NCBI GenBank assembly: GCA_012798805.1
Contig: JAAZMM010000077.1
Coordinates: 1 to 33,196, forward strand
Direction of reading: 5' to 3'
Length of the DNA stretch: 33,196 nucleotides
Source of the DNA: Bacteroidales bacterium
GTDB taxonomy: Bacteria > Bacteroidota > Bacteroidia > Bacteroidales > UBA932
Shown: positions 14,977 through 22,875 of the stretch, one piece after another
How the letters are laid out: every line of letters begins with the position of its first letter
Numbering within the stretch: position 1 is the first letter of the stretch
Program-made: the position numbers and the translations under genes
Notes under the pieces: model-generated
What the model was told of the DNA's origin: nothing
Database searches by the model: none
The model's input: only the letters and a program-made list of their open reading frames with translations

Positions 14977-15904
14977 TTTTCTCCCGAAGAGACTTGAGTG
15001 AAGCAATATGCCGCTCAATCTTCTCAGGATATATATCCTCAATCTTCATAAGGATGCCGGTCTCCTCCACCCCTCCGAACTCCTGATTAACAGAGGTTCC
15101 GAACACGCGCATGCTCGGCGATAGACTCATATAGGAGTTGATTAGCGGAGGTATCATCTCCCCCATCTCCTTGAGTCTGGCTACGAGCTGCTTATAGGCC
15201 TCTTTATAATCCAGTCCCTCAAAAAGTGAAGCGTAGTAAGGATTATCAGCATCAGTATCGAGCGGCTCTATGGGTGTTACGAGTGACTCTTTGTCGGGAA
15301 AAAAGTAATTGAGAAAATAGAGCAGTATATTTCGCGCCTTGACATTGTAGGTGGAGTACATCGTCACTTTACCGAAGAAATAGCGGTGGGTGTCATATTT
15401 AACAGTAAGTGCCCCAAGACCATCCCAGAGATTATCCAATGCAAAAATGCCCTTGCGTTTGAGATTGAGACGATGATAGAGCGGCTGTACGAAAGAGCGA
15501 CCCAGTTCTATCGTATAGGGGAGTATATCCTTAACGAAGTGGTCTGAAAAGTTAAAAAGCTGGCTTGTAGCCATCTTAGCCGGATCCAAACCACCGAAAC
15601 AATCGATATAACGGTAACCACCTACAAGCTCCAACTGATCAGGATCCCACACTATCAGCTGTCTGTAGGGATGTTCGGGGTCAGTATCATACTCATCTAT
15701 ATCGATATCCTTACCGGTACCTCCACCGGAGCTACGAAAAGAGACTTCACGCAGACGCCCGATTTCTCTCATTATATTGGGAGAATCCTCTGCGGATACA
15801 TCATAGATCATATTACCGCCCCTATTAGTATCCCTAATGTATTTGTCCGGCGTCAGCTCATTAATTATCAGTTTGCGTTCAACCGGTTGGATTATTGGCT
15901 TCAT
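14945..15904 (-). CDS. glsB: GNAT-family N-acyltransferase, GlsB/OlsB-like (glycine or amino-acid lipid synthesis)
   Basis: 319 residues. Recognised as the 'putative hemolysin'/OlsB-type acyltransferase: 'GGYRYIDC', 'YTIELGRSFVQP' and 'ALDNLWDGLGAL' are landmark segments. In Bacteroides, GlsB attaches a 3-hydroxy fatty acid to glycine to make a lyso-glycine lipid, and GlsA adds a second acyl chain. The start (15904) lies 26 bp inside the preceding PlsC-type gene, suggesting translational coupling of the two steps. The amino acid acceptor cannot be read from the sequence. The extreme 3' end overlaps the convergent SPOR gene by 32 bp. Confidence 0.78.
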   Translation of the reverse strand: MKPIIQPVERKLIINELTPDKYIRDTNRGGNMIYDVSAEDSPNIMREIGRLREVSFRSSGGGTGKDIDIDEYDTDPEHPYRQLIVWDPDQLELVGGYRYIDCFGGLDPAKMATSQLFNFSDHFVKDILPYTIELGRSFVQPLYHRLNLKRKGIFALDNLWDGLGALTVKYDTHRYFFGKVTMYSTYNVKARNILLYFLNYFFPDKESLVTPIEPLDTDADNPYYASLFEGLDYKEAYKQLVARLKEMGEMIPPLINSYMSLSPSMRVFGTSVNQEFGGVEETGILMKIEDIYPEKIERHIASLKSLREKIKEKYRWWRR

Positions 15905-16712
15905 AGGCTTTTTCTCTAATTATATCGGTCCATTCTCGCAGCGATTTATCCGGAGTAATGCTTTCGATAGGTATCGGATCACCAAACCAGATATCAAAGC
16001 TGCTGTTTTTCTGTTTAAATAATTCGTGGGGAAGGAAAAACATCTCGATATTGAATTTGATGCCGAGAAATTTTCTGACCTTCGCCAGATTGTAAAAGAA
16101 ATTGGAGTTGCGCCCTGAAAAAAAGATCGGCACAATATCTCTATTGTGTGCAATAGCCTTTTTAAGGAAACTTGTTTGCCACTGAGTATCTATGATTTTA
16201 CCTTTTATTTTCCTGGAACAAAGTCCTGCCGGAAAATAGAGAATTTGAGATTCAGATGAGTAGGTATCGTTGATTTGCCGTGCATAATCACGAGTCATCT
16301 TTCCCACTTTATTTACCGGAATAAAAAGCGGCTCTAATGGCTTAAGATGCATCAAAAAATCATTAACTACAAATTTTATATCCGGAAAGCGGGTGCCAAT
16401 TAGAGCAATCAGAACAGAACCATCCAGCCCTCCCAAAGGATGATTTGAAACAAAGATATACCTGCCTGACGGATCAATCTTTTCCATCCCGTGAGGCGTG
16501 TATCCAATACCCAGATGTGCAAGTGCGTGCTTGGCAAACTCAACTCCCTGATAATGTCCATAAAGAGAGAGAATTTCGTTGATTTCATCCTGATGGATAA
16601 TTTTTTTTATCCAGTTGATTACAAATCCCGGAAGCTTCTTAGCCAACGACGGGCTTTTTGCGGCTACTACCTGCTTTACATCTATCTGTAAATGTCTTTC
16701 TTGGCTCATCAA
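15879..16712 (-). CDS. glsA: PlsC-type 1-acyl acyltransferase, GlsA-like
   Basis: 277 residues. Lysophospholipid-acyltransferase fold with the catalytic block 'SNHPLGGLDG' (His91, Asp97) and the 'FPAGLCSRK' block (160-168), equivalent to the FPEGTRS motif. There are five residues between His and Asp rather than the textbook four; I believe this is normal in the subgroup paired with GNAT acyltransferases. It likely O-acylates the product of the next gene to give a diacyl glycine lipid. M1 or M2 could be the start. It begins 15 nt after dsbD and overlaps the GNAT gene by 26 bp. Confidence 0.77.
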   Translation of the reverse strand: MMSQERHLQIDVKQVVAAKSPSLAKKLPGFVINWIKKIIHQDEINEILSLYGHYQGVEFAKHALAHLGIGYTPHGMEKIDPSGRYIFVSNHPLGGLDGSVLIALIGTRFPDIKFVVNDFLMHLKPLEPLFIPVNKVGKMTRDYARQINDTYSSESQILYFPAGLCSRKIKGKIIDTQWQTSFLKKAIAHNRDIVPIFFSGRNSNFFYNLAKVRKFLGIKFNIEMFFLPHELFKQKNSSFDIWFGDPIPIESITPDKSLREWTDIIREKAYEANNPTG

Positions 16713-16727
16713 TTCATATGGTTGAAA

Positions 16728-18800
16728 CTACTCTTGTTCTTTATTTTTGTATGCTCTTACCCCCTCTTCAAGCCAGAGGATAAAGGATTCTACATCAAGG
16801 TTATAGCCACGAGGCTCCACCAACTGCCTGCCATCATTATCCTCCAGGACATAATAGGGCTGGGCATTGATTCCATATCGTGTCAATGCCAAATTGGAGT
16901 TGATCTTACCGAGTGTCTTCAATACTTTGCCATTTGCATTAACCACCCAATGCTCCTCGGGAACCTGTTTCTTATCATCCGAATAGAGCGCACAGAGAAC
17001 ATAATCCCTTTTGAGAATCTCCAGCACACGCGGGTCACTCCATACTCTTGCCTCCATCTCCCGACAATTTACACATCCGTGACCGGTAAAATCCACAAAA
17101 ATAGGCTTGCCTACCTTCGCTGCATGAGCCTGGGCCTCCTCCAGGTCAAAAAAGCCGCTTAGTCCATGGGGAAGTTTGAGAAAATCCCCATATTTAACAG
17201 TATATGTGCTCGGTGCTTCTGACTGAGTAGTACGACTTCCATCGGTTGGTATCACGAAATCTTGTGTGCTGATAGGAGGCAAATAGCCGGAGAGACCTTT
17301 TAAAGGAGCACCCCACATGCCGGGGATCATGTATACCACAAAACTGAAGGATGCTATCGCGAGCACCAGACGGAAAACACCGATATGCTGAAGGTCGCTG
17401 TCGTGCTTGAACTTGAGTTTGCCCAGCAGGTAAAATCCCAACAATGTAAAGCAAACTATCCAGATTGCAAGATATATCTCCCTATCAAGGAGTCCCCAGT
17501 GATAAACCTGATCAGCAACGCTGAGGAACTTAAATCCAAGCGCCACCTCAATGAATCCAAGCACAACCTTAACAGAATTAAGCCATCCACCACTCTGTGG
17601 AATGTTACTCAGCAGAGAAGGGAAGAGAGCAAAGATCATGAAGGGGAGCGCAAAGGCCAAAGAAAAGGCCAGCATAGTAATGATCGGAGTCCAGAACTCA
17701 CCTGCGGTGGACTTAATGAGTACCGTACCCACGATAGGGCCTGTACAGGAGAAGGATACCAGCACGAGAGTCAGAGCAAGGAAAAACACTCCTCCCAATC
17801 CCTGGCGTTTAGTCGCCTGTTGATCACTTTTGTTAACTAACTTACTCGGCATCACGATCTCGAAGGCGCCGAAGAAGGAGGCCGCAAAAACCATAAATAC
17901 CAGGAAGAAGAGGATATTGGGCAGCCAGTGGGTCGCTAACCAGTTGAAAATATCCGCAGTAACGGCATCTCCACCTATCAGGCGCGTAATTATAATAATA
18001 GCAGCAATGGGAACCGTATAGAGCAGTACTATGAAGACACCATACATTATGGCGCGGAACCTGCCTCTTGCCTTGTCCTCAGAACCCTTTAGGAAGAATG
18101 ATACGGTCATAGGTACCATAGGAAAGACACAGGGTGTCAATAGTGCCGCAAAGCCCCAGAGGATAGCCTCTATGACCATAGCCCAGAGCGAACCGCCCTT
18201 GGTAGCCTTTTCGGAAGATGCTATTTGAGTTTCGGCACCGGTAGATATAACTTCAGCCTCGGATGTATCAGATTCTTCCTCTATCGGAGTAATCTCCTGC
18301 TCGGCTTCGGAAGATGAAAGCTGAGCGGAAGCTGCAGATGGCAAGAGCAGTTCTACCGTCATACTATGGTCGTCCGGAGGGGTACAATTCGTATCGTCAC
18401 ACGTCATCCACTCTACAAGTACCTCTACGGTAGCTTTCGGAACTGAAAGCTTTACTTTTTGTATGAAAGTAACACTTTTTTCATAGTATCCGATGACCAT
18501 ACCAAACATTGGGTCATCAACTTTGATGGGCTTCTCAATGGAGCTGATTTCTCCCACCTTAGTCACTCCCTTTGGAAGAGTGAATATAAAAGTGGTGGCA
18601 TTTGGACCATTTTCATAGGGTCCCATGTCGTACATATGCCACCCGGAAGCGATGGAAGCCGTTATTTTAATATCAAAGGTGTTATCAGCAGCAGCCTCGG
18701 AGGCAATTTTCCAGGAGACAAGATCTGACTGTGAGTATGCTGTGATCGAGATTCCTGACAAAAGTGTAAGGACAAAAAGCAGTTTTTTGATTAATCGCAT
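16728..18800 (-). CDS. dsbD: Thiol:disulfide interchange protein DsbD (protein-disulfide reductase)
   Basis: 690 residues in the full three-domain order. A signal peptide is followed by a periplasmic alpha domain with cysteine pair Cys134/Cys139 ('CDDTNC'). Next is a transmembrane domain with about eight helices, with Cys224 in 'LLTPCVFPMVP' and Cys352 in 'SFSCTGPIVG'. Last is a C-terminal thioredoxin domain with Cys576/Cys579 ('GCVNC'). It passes electrons from cytoplasmic thioredoxin to periplasmic substrates. A Ser/Glu/Thr-rich linker (about 158-200) joins the first two domains. First gene of the operon leading into the two acyltransferases. Confidence 0.95.
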   Translation of the reverse strand: MRLIKKLLFVLTLLSGISITAYSQSDLVSWKIASEAAADNTFDIKITASIASGWHMYDMGPYENGPNATTFIFTLPKGVTKVGEISSIEKPIKVDDPMFGMVIGYYEKSVTFIQKVKLSVPKATVEVLVEWMTCDDTNCTPPDDHSMTVELLLPSAASAQLSSSEAEQEITPIEEESDTSEAEVISTGAETQIASSEKATKGGSLWAMVIEAILWGFAALLTPCVFPMVPMTVSFFLKGSEDKARGRFRAIMYGVFIVLLYTVPIAAIIIITRLIGGDAVTADIFNWLATHWLPNILFFLVFMVFAASFFGAFEIVMPSKLVNKSDQQATKRQGLGGVFFLALTLVLVSFSCTGPIVGTVLIKSTAGEFWTPIITMLAFSLAFALPFMIFALFPSLLSNIPQSGGWLNSVKVVLGFIEVALGFKFLSVADQVYHWGLLDREIYLAIWIVCFTLLGFYLLGKLKFKHDSDLQHIGVFRLVLAIASFSFVVYMIPGMWGAPLKGLSGYLPPISTQDFVIPTDGSRTTQSEAPSTYTVKYGDFLKLPHGLSGFFDLEEAQAHAAKVGKPIFVDFTGHGCVNCREMEARVWSDPRVLEILKRDYVLCALYSDDKKQVPEEHWVVNANGKVLKTLGKINSNLALTRYGINAQPYYVLEDNDGRQLVEPRGYNLDVESFILWLEEGVRAYKNKEQE

Positions 18801-18870
18801 TGTTATCTATAAGTTATTATAAATAGAGACACATTTACTTAAGTGCTCATTACTCCGTGATATTATGGCC

Positions 18871-18878
18871 CAAAGATA
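18871..18878 (-). promoter_or_regulatory. -7 box for dsbD
   Basis: TATCTTTG on the minus strand, predicting a leader of about 65 nt before the ATG at 18800. No clear -33 TTTG at the usual spacing. Confidence 0.5.
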
Positions 18879-18952
18879 ACGAAATTGTCAAAACGACAGA
18901 TAAATTCAGGGGATTTTTCAGAAATAGAGAGGAAGAGTCACATAAAAATTGC

Positions 18953-18960
18953 TACCTTTG
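18953..18960 (+). promoter_or_regulatory. -7 box for rpoN
   Basis: TACCTTTG matches TAnnTTTG and lies 5 nt before the ATG at 18966. It implies an almost leaderless mRNA and argues for this start over the longer in-frame start at 18885. Confidence 0.6.
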
Positions 18961-18965
18961 TTATT

Positions 18966-20372
18966 ATGTTAAAACAGACATTACAACAAACTCAGACTAC
19001 AAAGCTCTCGCCGCTCCAGATTCAAACCATCAAACTTCTGGAGCTGCCGATGCTGGAGCTGGAACAAAAGATACAGAGGGAGATTGAAGAAAATCCTGTT
19101 CTGGATGAAGTCATACCGGAATCAGAGGAGGAAGAGTCAGCCAATGCTTCCCTGGACTCGTATGAAGATGATGACCAAACACCTTCCTACAAGCTCTATG
19201 TCAATAATTATGGTAAAGATCAGAAGCCTCAATACAACACATTCTCCGTTCAGGAAAGTTTTCATCAAAACCTTATTAGACAACTCGGTTTTTGCTCTAT
19301 TAACGAAAGGCAGAAACAGATTGCTACCTTTATGATAGGAATGCTTGAAGATGACGGATACCTTAGGCGCAGCCTCGATTCCCTTACGGATGATATCGCC
19401 TTCCGCCTGGGCATCGAAACTACTGAGGAGGAGCTAGAGGAGATCCTCTTTATGATACAGGAGTTTGAGCCGTTAGGCATCGGGGCAAGAGACCTTAGAG
19501 AGTGCCTTTTACTGCAGATTGCCGCAAAAAAACAAACCCCGTCACAGCAACTTGCAGAAACCATTCTCCGGGACTATTTTAACGAATTCTCAAGGAAACA
19601 CTACCCCAAACTCATGTCCAGGTTGGGTGTGACCAATGACGAGTTAAAGGAGGCTATCGAGGAGATTCAGCGCCTGAATCCCCGTCCCGGCGGACAGCTT
19701 GACGACTCCTATTCCGAGCAGACTCAGCAGGTAATTCCGGATTTTATCCTGGAACTCAAAGAGGGTGAACTGGTGATGACGATGCCCAGATACTCCATAC
19801 CCGAACTTAGAGTTAATAAACGCTACGCCGATATGCTGATTAAGGGCTCAAATGAGAACACCAAAGCAGGTAAGGACGCCGTAGTCTTCGTCAAGAAAAA
19901 ACTTGACGATGCCAAATGGTTTATTGAAGCTATTAAACAGCGTCAAAACACTCTGCAGAACACAATGAATGCCATAATTGACTTCCAGAGAGAATACTTT
20001 ATAGATGGAGACGAGACTAAGCTCAAGCCAATGGTACTTCGCAATATTGCCGAAAAGGCCAATCTCGACATCTCTACTATCTCCAGAGTAGTCAACTGCA
20101 AATATATCCAGACCCATTTCGGCATCTATCCGTTGAAATACTTCTTCTCCGAAGGTCTTCTAAACGAAGATGGAGAGGAGGTTTCTACCCGTGAAATTAA
20201 AAACGTCCTCGTCCAGATCGTTGAGAATGAGGACAAGAGCGCTCCTCTGACAGACGAGAGCATAGTTGCAGCACTTTCAGAAAAGGGTTACAAGGTAGCC
20301 AGACGTACAGTCGCTAAATACCGCGACCAGCTGGGCATACCTGTAGCAAAACAAAGAGTGGAGTTATTGTAA
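18966..20372 (+). CDS. rpoN: RNA polymerase sigma-54 factor
   Basis: 468 residues. I chose the ATG at 18966 because it gives the standard N-terminus 'MLKQTLQQTQTTKLSPLQ' of region I (activator-responsive, Gln/Leu-rich). The in-frame start at 18885 would add 27 residues of unlike sequence encoded by the promoter. An acidic region II follows (about 60-85), then the core-binding domain and the DNA-binding domain, ending with the RpoN box 'ARRTVAKYR' (445-453) that reads the -24 promoter element. Sigma-54 needs AAA+ activators; none is in the window. It converges on cysS with a 2-nt gap. Confidence 0.97.
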   Translation: MLKQTLQQTQTTKLSPLQIQTIKLLELPMLELEQKIQREIEENPVLDEVIPESEEEESANASLDSYEDDDQTPSYKLYVNNYGKDQKPQYNTFSVQESFHQNLIRQLGFCSINERQKQIATFMIGMLEDDGYLRRSLDSLTDDIAFRLGIETTEEELEEILFMIQEFEPLGIGARDLRECLLLQIAAKKQTPSQQLAETILRDYFNEFSRKHYPKLMSRLGVTNDELKEAIEEIQRLNPRPGGQLDDSYSEQTQQVIPDFILELKEGELVMTMPRYSIPELRVNKRYADMLIKGSNENTKAGKDAVVFVKKKLDDAKWFIEAIKQRQNTLQNTMNAIIDFQREYFIDGDETKLKPMVLRNIAEKANLDISTISRVVNCKYIQTHFGIYPLKYFFSEGLLNEDGEEVSTREIKNVLVQIVENEDKSAPLTDESIVAALSEKGYKVARRTVAKYRDQLGIPVAKQRVELL

Positions 20373-20374
20373 TT

Positions 20375-21859
20375 TTATTTGGTAAGCTCCCATTCAGTGC
20401 CCTCTTTAGTATCCCTGATGCGGATACCGATAGCTTCGAGTTCATCACGAATCCTGTCACTTTCAGCCCAGTTTTTTGCAGCTTTTGCTGCATTGCGGCT
20501 CTCAAGTACCATATTCACCAATCCGCCGATTACCGACTCTGCTGATGAATCCTGACGCTCATCAACCAGGCCGAGTACATCCGATACAATCTCCGTAAAG
20601 AGCTTGGTAAGTGTGTTATAATCGACATCGTTGAGCACCTCACCTTTATCTTTGGCTCCATTTACAATCCTTACTGCTTCAAATAGAGATGAGAGAGCAA
20701 TAGGTGTATTCATATCATCAAGCAATGCCTGATAAATATCTTCTTCGACGGCAGCCACCTGCTTCAATAGTGGGGCATCGGGGGAGTGTTTGAGTGAAAC
20801 AACATCCTTGGTCGCCTGCATAAGGCGTTTTAGTCCTCTTTCAGCCGCTTGTAAAGCTTCATTGCTAAAGTCAAGAGTACTCCTGTAGTGTGCCTGAAGG
20901 ATGAAAAACCTGATGGTCATTGGCGAATAGGGCTGCTCCAGGAGATCATGAGTACCGGCAAACAACTCTTCTAGTGTAATGAAATTGCCTTTGGACTTGC
21001 CCATCTTTTGACCATTGATGGTGATGAGATTATTATGCACCCAGTAGTTGACACCGCCCTTGCCGCGTGAAGCCATATTCTGCGCCAGCTCACATTCGTG
21101 GTGAGGAAATATCAGGTCCATCCCGCCGCCATGTATGTCAAACTCCTCTCCGAGATATTTTTCGCTCATTGCCGAACACTCGAGATGCCAACCCGGAAAA
21201 CCGTCACTCCAAGGGGAGGGCCAGCGCATGATATGCTCAGGTGCAGCCTTTTTCCAAAGCGCAAAGTCGTTGGGAGAGCGTTTGTCCTCCTGGCCGTCAA
21301 GCTCACGTGAACCGGCCATCATATCATCAATAATACGGCCTGAAAGTACTCCATATTTGTGAGTACCGTCATATTTTTCAACGTCAAAATAGACCGAACC
21401 ATTGCTTACATAGGCATATCCGGCATCAAGAATGGTTTTTACGAGTTCTATCTGCTCTATAATGTGACCGGAAGCCCTGGGTGCAATGGAAGGGGGCAGC
21501 ACATTGAGCTCTCTCATCGCCTCTTGATATCTCAAGGTGTAAGTCTGTACTACTTCCATAGGCTCCAAAGAGTCAAGACGAGCCTTCTTGGCAATCTTAT
21601 CCTCACCTGTATCAGCATCACTTTCGAGGTGACCGACATCAGTAATGTTACTCACATATCTTACCTTATATCCCAAATGTCTGAGAAGCCTGAATAGTAC
21701 ATCAAAAGTAATGGCTGGCCTGGCATGGCCCAGATGTGCATCGCCATAGACAGTAGGACCACAGACATACATTCCGACATAACCGGGATTTACAGGTTTG
21801 AAAATGCGTTTTTCCCTTGTAAGGGTATCGTAGAGAAATAAGTTACGAGCCATAATCAT
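20375..21859 (-). CDS. cysS: Cysteinyl-tRNA synthetase
   Basis: 494 residues. Class I synthetase charging tRNA-Cys. Signature 'DAHLGH' (40-45) is the HIGH motif and 'KMGKSK' (285-290) the KMSKS motif. Zinc ligands are visible: Cys33 ('YVCGPT'), Cys228 ('HLECSAM') and the 'HHECE' segment (253-257). The start may be ATG 21859 or ATG 21853, which gives '[11 protein letters not shown]'; the sequence does not decide. A TAATTTTG box (21881-21888, minus) lies upstream, within a long inverted repeat. Confidence 0.97.
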   Translation of the reverse strand: MIMARNLFLYDTLTREKRIFKPVNPGYVGMYVCGPTVYGDAHLGHARPAITFDVLFRLLRHLGYKVRYVSNITDVGHLESDADTGEDKIAKKARLDSLEPMEVVQTYTLRYQEAMRELNVLPPSIAPRASGHIIEQIELVKTILDAGYAYVSNGSVYFDVEKYDGTHKYGVLSGRIIDDMMAGSRELDGQEDKRSPNDFALWKKAAPEHIMRWPSPWSDGFPGWHLECSAMSEKYLGEEFDIHGGGMDLIFPHHECELAQNMASRGKGGVNYWVHNNLITINGQKMGKSKGNFITLEELFAGTHDLLEQPYSPMTIRFFILQAHYRSTLDFSNEALQAAERGLKRLMQATKDVVSLKHSPDAPLLKQVAAVEEDIYQALLDDMNTPIALSSLFEAVRIVNGAKDKGEVLNDVDYNTLTKLFTEIVSDVLGLVDERQDSSAESVIGGLVNMVLESRNAAKAAKNWAESDRIRDELEAIGIRIRDTKEGTEWELTK

Positions 21860-21880
21860 CTATTTTTTTGCACTAAATTA

Positions 21881-21888
21881 CAAAATTA
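21881..21888 (-). promoter_or_regulatory. -7 box for cysS
   Basis: TAATTTTG on the minus strand, 21 nt before ATG 21859. Its upstream half overlaps the outer arm of the inverted repeat at 21886-21935. Confidence 0.5.
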
Positions 21889-21935
21889 GCAACTTTCGGC
21901 AATATTTGGCTCGCTACTGCCGAAAGTTGAGCTAA
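21886..21935. repeat. Long inverted repeat between ssb and cysS
   Basis: Arms AACTTTCGGCA (21891-21901) and TGCCGAAAGTT (21918-21928) are perfect over 11 bp with a 16-nt centre. An outer TTAGC/GCTAA pair (21886-21890, 21931-21935) extends the stem after a 2-nt bulge. On the minus strand it follows ssb, so it may be the ssb terminator. It also overlaps the cysS -7 box, so it may be an operator or attenuator. Confidence 0.8.
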
Positions 21936-21947
21936 ATTGTAAGAGTA

Positions 21948-22286
21948 CTACTCCTCCGGGGGTACCACACTGACTCTGCTGGCAAGAATCTCCATGAACT
22001 GTCGTTCTTCACCGCTGCTGGATGTGTACCTGACATTGCGTATGCGCCCTATGACAGAGACCAGAAGACCTTTGCGGATATTTGCAAAGTCCTCGATATT
22101 GCGTCCATTCCAGGCGGTAATGTTGTGCCAGGTGGTCTCCTCTTTAAGTTCACCTTTCTTGTCCTTGAATGTCTCGTTAGTAGCGAGGGAAAATCTGGCA
22201 ACCTGCGAATTGCCCACGTCCGTAACTTTCGGGTCATGCCCCACATGTCCTTTCAGCTCTACCCGATTGATAAATGTTCTTTTCAT
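21948..22286 (-). CDS. ssb: Short single-stranded DNA-binding protein
   Basis: 112 residues from the ATG at 22286, which gives the canonical N-terminus 'MKRTFINRVELKGHVGHDP'. A longer in-frame start at 22331 adds an unlike N-terminus. The OB-fold is complete: 'VARFSLATNETFKDKKGE', 'TTWHNITAWNGR', 'GLLVSVIGRIRNVRY' and 'ERQFMEILAS'. The protein stops right after the fold at 'VVPPEE'. The long flexible linker and acidic D-D-x-P-F tip of classical SSB are absent. A one-mismatch -7 box (TTACTTTG) lies 24 nt upstream. Confidence 0.92.
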   Translation of the reverse strand: MKRTFINRVELKGHVGHDPKVTDVGNSQVARFSLATNETFKDKKGELKEETTWHNITAWNGRNIEDFANIRKGLLVSVIGRIRNVRYTSSSGEERQFMEILASRVSVVPPEE

Positions 22287-22310
22287 AATATTTTGTTTTT
22301 GTTTCGAGGA

Positions 22311-22318
22311 CAAAGTAA
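22311..22318 (-). promoter_or_regulatory. Possible -7 box for ssb
   Basis: TTACTTTG on the minus strand, one mismatch to TAnnTTTG, 24 nt before the ssb start. No -33 element is evident. Confidence 0.35.
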
Positions 22319-22413
22319 AACAGACCAACATTATCTATCCATACTCTAAACATTTATATCCGTTTGATCCGTTAAAATTGCCTTTTCCGCACCCGTGTGT
22401 AAATATTTTCAAT

Positions 22414-22421
22414 TACATTTG
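22414..22421 (+). promoter_or_regulatory. Possible -7 box for the zinc-ribbon gene
   Basis: TACATTTG matches TAnnTTTG and would give a leader of about 38 nt. No -33 TTG is seen at 19-21 nt. The rest of the 178-bp ssb/zinc-ribbon divergent gap is AT-rich with nothing further recognised. Confidence 0.35.
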
Positions 22422-22464
22422 TCATTAAACTCAAACTTTATATCAATTTTAATGGAAGATCTGT

Positions 22465-22818
22465 ATGGAAACAAAGAGACACTGTAAAAGATGCGGCGAG
22501 CGATTCGTGGGTAGGAGCGACAAGATCTTCTGCTGTGACAGTTGCAGAAACGACTACCACAATCATCTCCGCCGGGAGCGAAACAAAGGAATGAACCGGG
22601 TAAACAGAATACTCTCGCGCAACCGCGATATCATACGTTCCTTGCTTTCAAGGGGCGTTAAAAGCATTGGCACCAGAGAGTTGAATATGCTCTCGTTCGA
22701 TTTCGGACATTTTACGTCAATGGATAAACGATTTCTCGGACGCACCTGCTATCATATCTACGAATACTATTATTATTTTTCCAATAATGGCGAGGTACAT
22801 TTCACTCTCAAGGAATGA
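22465..22818 (+). CDS. Conserved hypothetical protein with N-terminal zinc ribbon
   Basis: 117 residues, rich in basic amino acids. The first 35 residues form a small zinc site: Cys7-x2-Cys10, then 'FCCDSCRNDYHNH' with Cys23/24, Cys27 and His residues. The middle (about 35-65) is very basic ('LRRERNKGMNRVNRILSRNR') and helical, which suggests nucleic-acid contact. The C-terminal part is aromatic-rich ('FDFGHFTSM', 'HIYEYYYYF'). I recall similar short proteins as conserved hypotheticals in Bacteroidales, without a known function. A GGAAG 9 nt before the ATG may serve as a weak ribosome binding site. Confidence 0.8.
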   Translation: METKRHCKRCGERFVGRSDKIFCCDSCRNDYHNHLRRERNKGMNRVNRILSRNRDIIRSLLSRGVKSIGTRELNMLSFDFGHFTSMDKRFLGRTCYHIYEYYYYFSNNGEVHFTLKE

Positions 22819-22839
22819 GATTTTTTGACATAAATTCGT

Positions 22840-22847
22840 TATCTTTG
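22840..22847 (+). promoter_or_regulatory. -7 box for the M3 peptidase gene
   Basis: TATCTTTG, 28 nt before the ATG at 22876, in the short gap after the zinc-ribbon gene. The upstream TTTG (22824-22827) is only 12 nt away, too close for a standard -33 element. Confidence 0.55.
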
Positions 22848-22875
22848 GGATTCGGACAACAAATTTATACACAAT

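Noticed and set aside
16692-17162. 156-codon plus-strand frame over the dsbD 3' end
   Set aside because: Antisense to the DsbD thioredoxin domain, which has an intact C-x2-C motif; composition looks like a shadow.
18885-18965. 27-residue N-terminal extension of sigma-54
   Set aside because: Not like any sigma-54 N-terminus; it covers the -7 box, and the ATG at 18966 gives the canonical start.
22824-22830. TTGACA as a sigma-70 -35 element before the M3 peptidase gene
   Set aside because: The spacing to the TATCTTTG box is too short, and this phylum does not use the E. coli consensus.
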